From contig JANXYO010000007.1 of the NCBI GenBank assembly GCA_025356015.1, positions 25,443-89,442 on the forward strand: 64,000 nucleotides of DNA, written 5' to 3'. The stretch is from Spirochaetaceae bacterium. GTDB lineage: Bacteria; Spirochaetota; Spirochaetia; Treponematales; Rectinemataceae. Position numbers and translations under genes: made by a program. Shown piece by piece: positions 60,626-64,000 of this stretch (position 1 is its first letter; the number at the start of each line of letters is the position of its first letter). The notes below the pieces were generated by a model. The model did no database searches and was not told the DNA's origin. It worked only from the letters and a program-made list of their open reading frames with translations.

Positions 60626-61842
60626 ACCTCGACGGGGGAGGCCCCGCCAGGGCGGCATCCATCCGCGAGCGGAACGAGCGCCTCGTCCTCAGACTCATCT
60701 TCCGCAAGGGGCCCCTGTCCCAGAGCGAGGCCGCGAAGCTCACGGGCCTGAAACCCCCGACCGTATTCCGCATCTACTCCGAGCTCGAGCGAGCCGGTCT
60801 CATCGTCGCGGACGCGAGCCGCCGGGCCGGGCCCACCGAACGCAAGGGCCGCAGGCCCCAGGACTACAGGGTCGTGCCCTCGGCCGGGTACGCGGTTGGC
60901 GTGGACTTCTGGGCAGGCTCGGCTGCCGCCGTCGTCCAGGACTTCTCCTCCCGCCTTGTCGCGTCGCGCATCGCTTCCTTCGTGAGCCCTCCCGACGCGG
61001 AGAGCGCCCAGGCTTCCATCGAGACAATCATCACAGAGGTCCTCGCGGAGGCCGGGGTCGGGCCCGAGAGCCTCCTTGGCATAGGCGTGGGCGCGCCAGG
61101 CTCGGTGAGTGTCGACGACGGGGTCGTCCACTTCTACTCGCGCATACCTGGCATGAGAGGTTTCCCCCTTGGCGCGAGGCTCAAGGAGAGGTTCGGCGTG
61201 CCGGTGAACCTGCACAACAACGCCTCGGTGGTCGCGATGGCCGAGCATCGCTATGGCGTCGCCTCGGGCGTGGGCTCCCTCTTCTCCTTCCTCATCCGCT
61301 CCGGCCTCGGGGGAGCCTACCTCGTCGGAGGAAAGGCCCTGGTCGACCGTGGCAGGACCGCCTTCGAGGTGGGCCACCTCTCGGTGGACATGAGCGGCCA
61401 GCCCTGCTCCTGCGGCAACACAGGCTGCCTCGAGAACTACCTCTCCGAGGACGCCTTCCTCGCCGCTGCCTCCGGTCTGATAGGGAACGCCACCGGCTGC
61501 GAAGGCCTCGCGGCGCTCGACGCCCTCCTGTGCGAGGGCGACAGGGCCCTCGAGCTTGCCTTGGCCCCGAGTCTGGCGATAGCCTCGGCGGCGGTCAGGA
61601 ACATACGGCGCCTCCTCGCTCCCGAGGCCGTCCTCTTCGTGACCCGATCCGCAGCACTCTCCCGCCGCCTCGCGCAGGCAGCCACGGCAGACGAGGCCTG
61701 CGACGACGGTCGCTTCGGGCCACCCGGAGCGCCGGTGCTCGCCGCGGCCTACGACCCCCTGCTCGCCTGCAGGGCGGCCTGCGACCTTGTCTACGATGCC
61801 TTTTTCGAGGGCGGCCTCAGCATCGCAAAGGAGGAACCGTGA
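60622..61842 (+). CDS. ROK-family transcriptional regulator/sugar kinase-like protein
   Basis: 406 residues. The N-terminal winged-helix (residues about 15-70; LSQSEAAKLTGLKPPTVFRI) marks the NagC/XylR-type repressors. The ROK domain has the phosphate-type loop and the zinc motif CSCGNTGCLENYL with GHLSVDMSGQP before it. ATG at 60622 has GGAG upstream and overlaps the preceding stop. It probably controls sugar or wall-sugar genes and could regulate its own operon. Confidence 0.88.
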   Translation: MNLDGGGPARAASIRERNERLVLRLIFRKGPLSQSEAAKLTGLKPPTVFRIYSELERAGLIVADASRRAGPTERKGRRPQDYRVVPSAGYAVGVDFWAGSAAAVVQDFSSRLVASRIASFVSPPDAESAQASIETIITEVLAEAGVGPESLLGIGVGAPGSVSVDDGVVHFYSRIPGMRGFPLGARLKERFGVPVNLHNNASVVAMAEHRYGVASGVGSLFSFLIRSGLGGAYLVGGKALVDRGRTAFEVGHLSVDMSGQPCSCGNTGCLENYLSEDAFLAAASGLIGNATGCEGLAALDALLCEGDRALELALAPSLAIASAAVRNIRRLLAPEAVLFVTRSAALSRRLAQAATADEACDDGRFGPPGAPVLAAAYDPLLACRAACDLVYDAFFEGGLSIAKEEP

Positions 61843-62618
61843 TCCGCATATTCTCGTGGAACGTGAACGGAATCCGCGCCTGCGCCGGCAAGGGCCTTTT
61901 CGAGTGGCTCGAGGCCGAGTCACCCGACATTGTCTGCCTCCAGGAGACCAAGGCCCAGCCCGAGCAGCTGACAAAGGAATTCTTCTCCCCCGCAGGCGGG
62001 GCTTACAAGGCCTACTGGGCCTCGGCGAAGAAGAAGGGCTACTCGGGCACGGCGATCTACTGCAAGCAGGAGCCCCGCTCGATATCCTTCCTGGGCAAGA
62101 GCGAGTACGACGACGAGGGCAGGACCCTGATCGCCGACTTCGGTTCCTTCGTCCTCATCTCGGCCTACTTTCCCAACAGCCAGGATGGGGGCGCCCGCCT
62201 CGACTACAAGCTGGACTTCTGCGACACCGTCTGGAAGCGCTGCGACAAGCTCGTCAAGGAAGGAAAGCATGTCGTCGTGACCGGCGACTTCAATATCGCG
62301 CACAAGCCCATCGACCTCGCCAATCCCAAGGCGAATGAGGGGAACCCCGGCTACCTCCCCGAGGAGAGGGCCTGGATGGACAAGTACACCTCCTCGGGCT
62401 ATGTCGACACCTTCAGGCACTTCGACAAGGAGCCCGGGTGCTACACCTGGTGGACGGTCCGTGTGAAGACCGCGCGGGAGAACAACATAGGCTGGCGTCT
62501 TGACTACTTCTGCGTCGACCAGGGCCTCATGGCCAAGGTCAAGGCATCGTCCATCCACCCCGGCGTGCTCGGCTCTGACCACTGCCCGGTCTCCCTCGAA
62601 CTCGACCTTACGCTCTAA
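61839..62618 (+). CDS. xthA: Exodeoxyribonuclease III
   Basis: 259-residue apurinic/apyrimidinic endonuclease/3' exonuclease for base-excision repair. IFSWNVNGIRA, CLQETKAQPEQ (catalytic Glu), TGDFNIAHKPIDLANP and the C-terminal LGSDHCPVSLEL identify the family. The GTG start overlaps the ROK stop by 4 nt, with AAAGGAGG upstream. Length is typical. Confidence 0.95.
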   Translation: MIRIFSWNVNGIRACAGKGLFEWLEAESPDIVCLQETKAQPEQLTKEFFSPAGGAYKAYWASAKKKGYSGTAIYCKQEPRSISFLGKSEYDDEGRTLIADFGSFVLISAYFPNSQDGGARLDYKLDFCDTVWKRCDKLVKEGKHVVVTGDFNIAHKPIDLANPKANEGNPGYLPEERAWMDKYTSSGYVDTFRHFDKEPGCYTWWTVRVKTARENNIGWRLDYFCVDQGLMAKVKASSIHPGVLGSDHCPVSLELDLTL

Positions 62619-62640
62619 GCAGATACCCGGAGGCAGCAGC

Positions 62641-63222
62641 ATGAAGATACGCTACAACGCGCCAGTCACCCTCACCTTCACCCTGGTGGCGGCAATGGTC
62701 CTCCTCCTCTCGGGCACCTTTCTGCCTGGCCTGACGAAGGACTGGTTCTCGACCCCCGCGCCCTTTCACGCGAACGCGGCCAAGGATTACGTGAAGCTCT
62801 TCACCCACGCGATCGGCCACGCGAGCCTCGACCACTTCATCTCGAACTTCAGCTTCATCCTCCTCCTTGGTCCCATCCTCGAGATGACCTACGGCTCTGT
62901 GATGGTCCTCATCATGATGGTGGTCACCGCCCTCGTCACGGGGGGGCTCCAGGTCTTCCTTTTCCCGAACACGATACTCCTCGGGGCCTCGGGCATCGTC
63001 TTCATGATGATCCTCCTCGCCTCCTTCACGAACTTCAGGAAGGGCGAGATCCCCCTGACCTTCATCCTCATCATGGTCCTCTACCTCGGGCGAGAGGTAT
63101 GGAACGCCGTGGCGAGCAAGTTCGTCGCCGGCCAGAGCGACAACATCTCGCAGTTCGCCCATGTGATAGGCGGCCTCGTGGGGAGCTTCTTCGGCTTCTT
63201 CAAGCTTCCAAAGAAGGAGTAG
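62641..63222 (+). CDS. Rhomboid-family intramembrane serine protease
   Basis: 193 residues with six hydrophobic segments. The rhomboid elements are present: DHFISNF (H65, N69) in the second helix region, the serine in GASG (S117), and the catalytic His in AHVIGG (H174). It cleaves membrane proteins within the bilayer. The ATG has GAGG 7 nt upstream. It follows xthA by 22 bp. Confidence 0.88.
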   Translation: MKIRYNAPVTLTFTLVAAMVLLLSGTFLPGLTKDWFSTPAPFHANAAKDYVKLFTHAIGHASLDHFISNFSFILLLGPILEMTYGSVMVLIMMVVTALVTGGLQVFLFPNTILLGASGIVFMMILLASFTNFRKGEIPLTFILIMVLYLGREVWNAVASKFVAGQSDNISQFAHVIGGLVGSFFGFFKLPKKE

Positions 63223-63226
63223 GACC

Positions 63227-63781
63227 GTGAGCTCGAGATTCACCCGCTATATCGGAAGACTGCTCCGCGTCGCCCTCGTCCTGGGCATCATCTTCCTCGG
63301 GGTCTATGCCCTGCAGAGCTACTATGGCACCTTCCAGGTCCAGGTGGACGCCATCAAGGCCTTTATGGCCGACCTTGAAGGAAGGCTCTCGAAAGAGGCC
63401 CTGGCCGGCATCTCGATGGGCTCCCTCGTCCTCGTGATAGTCCTCTGTCTCGTGCCCATCTTCTGGAGGAAGATCGACACCAAGAGCTACATCCGCGGGC
63501 TCTGGCGGGGCCTCGTCTCGGCCTTTGTCTTCCTCGCCTCGACCCAGCTCTTCTCCTTCGCCGAGAGGGCGAGCAGGGTCTACCTCATAGCCGCCATCGC
63601 CGGGGTTATCATCCTGAGCGCCCTCCTCATCGAGGCGGTGTCCCTGGCCGTGCGTGAGGACGAGGAGCGCTCCCTGCGCACCGACATCGTGGCCTCGATC
63701 TCCTCGGGCTTGCTCTTCGGAGTCCTGATCAGGCTGGGCCAGGTGGGACTCGAGTGGGCGAGGGGCCTCATCGGCGGCTGA
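63227..63781 (+). CDS. Membrane protein of unknown function
   Basis: 184 residues with four hydrophobic segments (about 13-32, 63-80, 96-112, 120-140) and charged loops. No family recognised. The GTG start at 63227 lies 4 bp after the rhomboid stop, with AAGGAG upstream. It closes the operon. Confidence 0.65.
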   Translation: MSSRFTRYIGRLLRVALVLGIIFLGVYALQSYYGTFQVQVDAIKAFMADLEGRLSKEALAGISMGSLVLVIVLCLVPIFWRKIDTKSYIRGLWRGLVSAFVFLASTQLFSFAERASRVYLIAAIAGVIILSALLIEAVSLAVREDEERSLRTDIVASISSGLLFGVLIRLGQVGLEWARGLIGG

Positions 63782-63817
63782 TCCTCTCGGGTATTGCCCG
63801 CGATCGAACGGAAGCGG

Positions 63818-63907
63818 GCCACGAAAGGCACGAAGACACAGGAAGGAAGAGGCCGTTCAAAGGGACAGGTATCGAATTCTCTGCGTTGACCTTCGTGCTG
63901 TTCGTGG
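63818..63907. repeat. Palindromic CACGAAG-type element
   Basis: GCCACGAAAGGCACGAAG (from 63818) and the opposite-strand copy CCACGAACAGCACGAAGG (63907-63890) are imperfect inverted repeats around a loop of about 45 bp. The units resemble the repeat at 16649-16699. It lies in the 160-bp gap after the operon. Confidence 0.6.
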
Positions 63908-63943
63908 TTTCTTTTTGAAGCTCGCCAGCCTTTCGCTTGGGGA

Positions 63944-64000
63944 CTAGTCAGGGCTTTCCTTGGGTTTCAGCGCGCTGGCGCGGCCCAGGAGGCCCTGGCG
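63944..64000 (-). CDS. Possible 3' end of a minus-strand gene (partial)
   Basis: An open frame of 18 codons entering from the window edge reads RQGLLGRASALKPKESPD and stops at 63944. The composition fits the C-terminus of a real protein, but nothing identifies it. Very tentative. Confidence 0.3.
   Translation of the reverse strand, partial: RQGLLGRASALKPKESPD

Noticed and set aside
1..64000. CRISPR array, insertion sequence or prophage
   Set aside because: No regularly spaced repeats, transposase, integrase or phage structural genes were seen. The only mobile-element hints are the short repeats and the tRNA-Pro copies.

Overview
The window is a high-G+C bacterial chromosome segment (roughly two-thirds G+C by eye) packed with protein genes, two tRNAs and short intergenic spaces. 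The gene content suggests an uncultured or little-studied member of the Spirochaetota with an anaerobic or facultative lifestyle. The support is a class III ribonucleotide reductase operon with nrdR, a spirochaete-style EF-G-like factor, a 7TM-DISM receptor, a methyl-accepting protein with a c-type haem motif, and many outer-membrane beta-barrel proteins. The phylum is an inference from gene content; no rRNA gene is present.

Layout. 1-2360 (minus): phosphosugar mutase (3' end cut by the window) preceded by a Gph-type HAD phosphatase. 2606-7684 (plus): two FtsX/LolC-type permeases, a LolA-like protein and an outer-membrane protein. 7782-10526: a PAP2 phosphatase, an exported protein and an RsmB/RsmF-type RNA methyltransferase. 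10602-12349: divergent PRPP synthetase overlapping a gene for a protein with RelA/SpoT-like sequence. 12382-13796 (minus): small membrane and coiled-coil proteins. 13829-22378 (plus): nrdR, nrdD, a separate glycyl-radical-domain/redoxin gene, nrdG and a full-length Lhr helicase, behind a promoter with two candidate NrdR boxes. 22402-24805: a ubiquitin-like MoaD/ThiS protein with its E1-like partner, then an Omp85-like barrel. 24888-28093 (minus): EF-G-like GTPase and a DeoR/SorC-like regulator. 28296-32942: a sugar-type ABC importer without an ATPase, with a GDPD-like enzyme and a PfkB kinase. 32983-34146: tRNA-Pro(UGG) and tRNA-Arg(UCU) flanking a frameshifted barrel pseudogene and a run of perfect hairpins. 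34257-36554: a 7TM sensor with an RsbW-like ATPase domain. 36599-44114: VOC protein, ferredoxin, aroE, two inactive-looking M16 proteins, a GT51 transglycosylase and a YaiI/YqxD protein. 44111-55085 (minus): manA, a response-regulator/histidine-kinase hybrid, a JAMM-DinG fusion helicase, purine nucleoside phosphorylase, a metallopeptidase-propeller-barrel protein and a haem-type chemoreceptor. 55283-63781 (plus): a giant Glu/Ala-rich membrane protein, then a tight operon with M23 peptidase, PEGA-like protein, ROK regulator, exonuclease III, a rhomboid and a membrane protein.

Most notable observations. (1) The glycyl-radical site of NrdD lies not on the catalytic polypeptide but on the next gene, fused to a CPxC redoxin, and a dispersed repeat sits exactly at the break in the same reading frame. 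(2) Many genes lack a Shine-Dalgarno and have a recognisable -35/-10 pair ending only 6-9 nt before the start codon, which suggests widespread leaderless or near-leaderless transcription. (3) A DinG-type helicase carries a complete N-terminal JAMM/RadC-like motif. (4) A metallopeptidase, a beta-propeller and an apparent outer-membrane barrel are joined in one chain.
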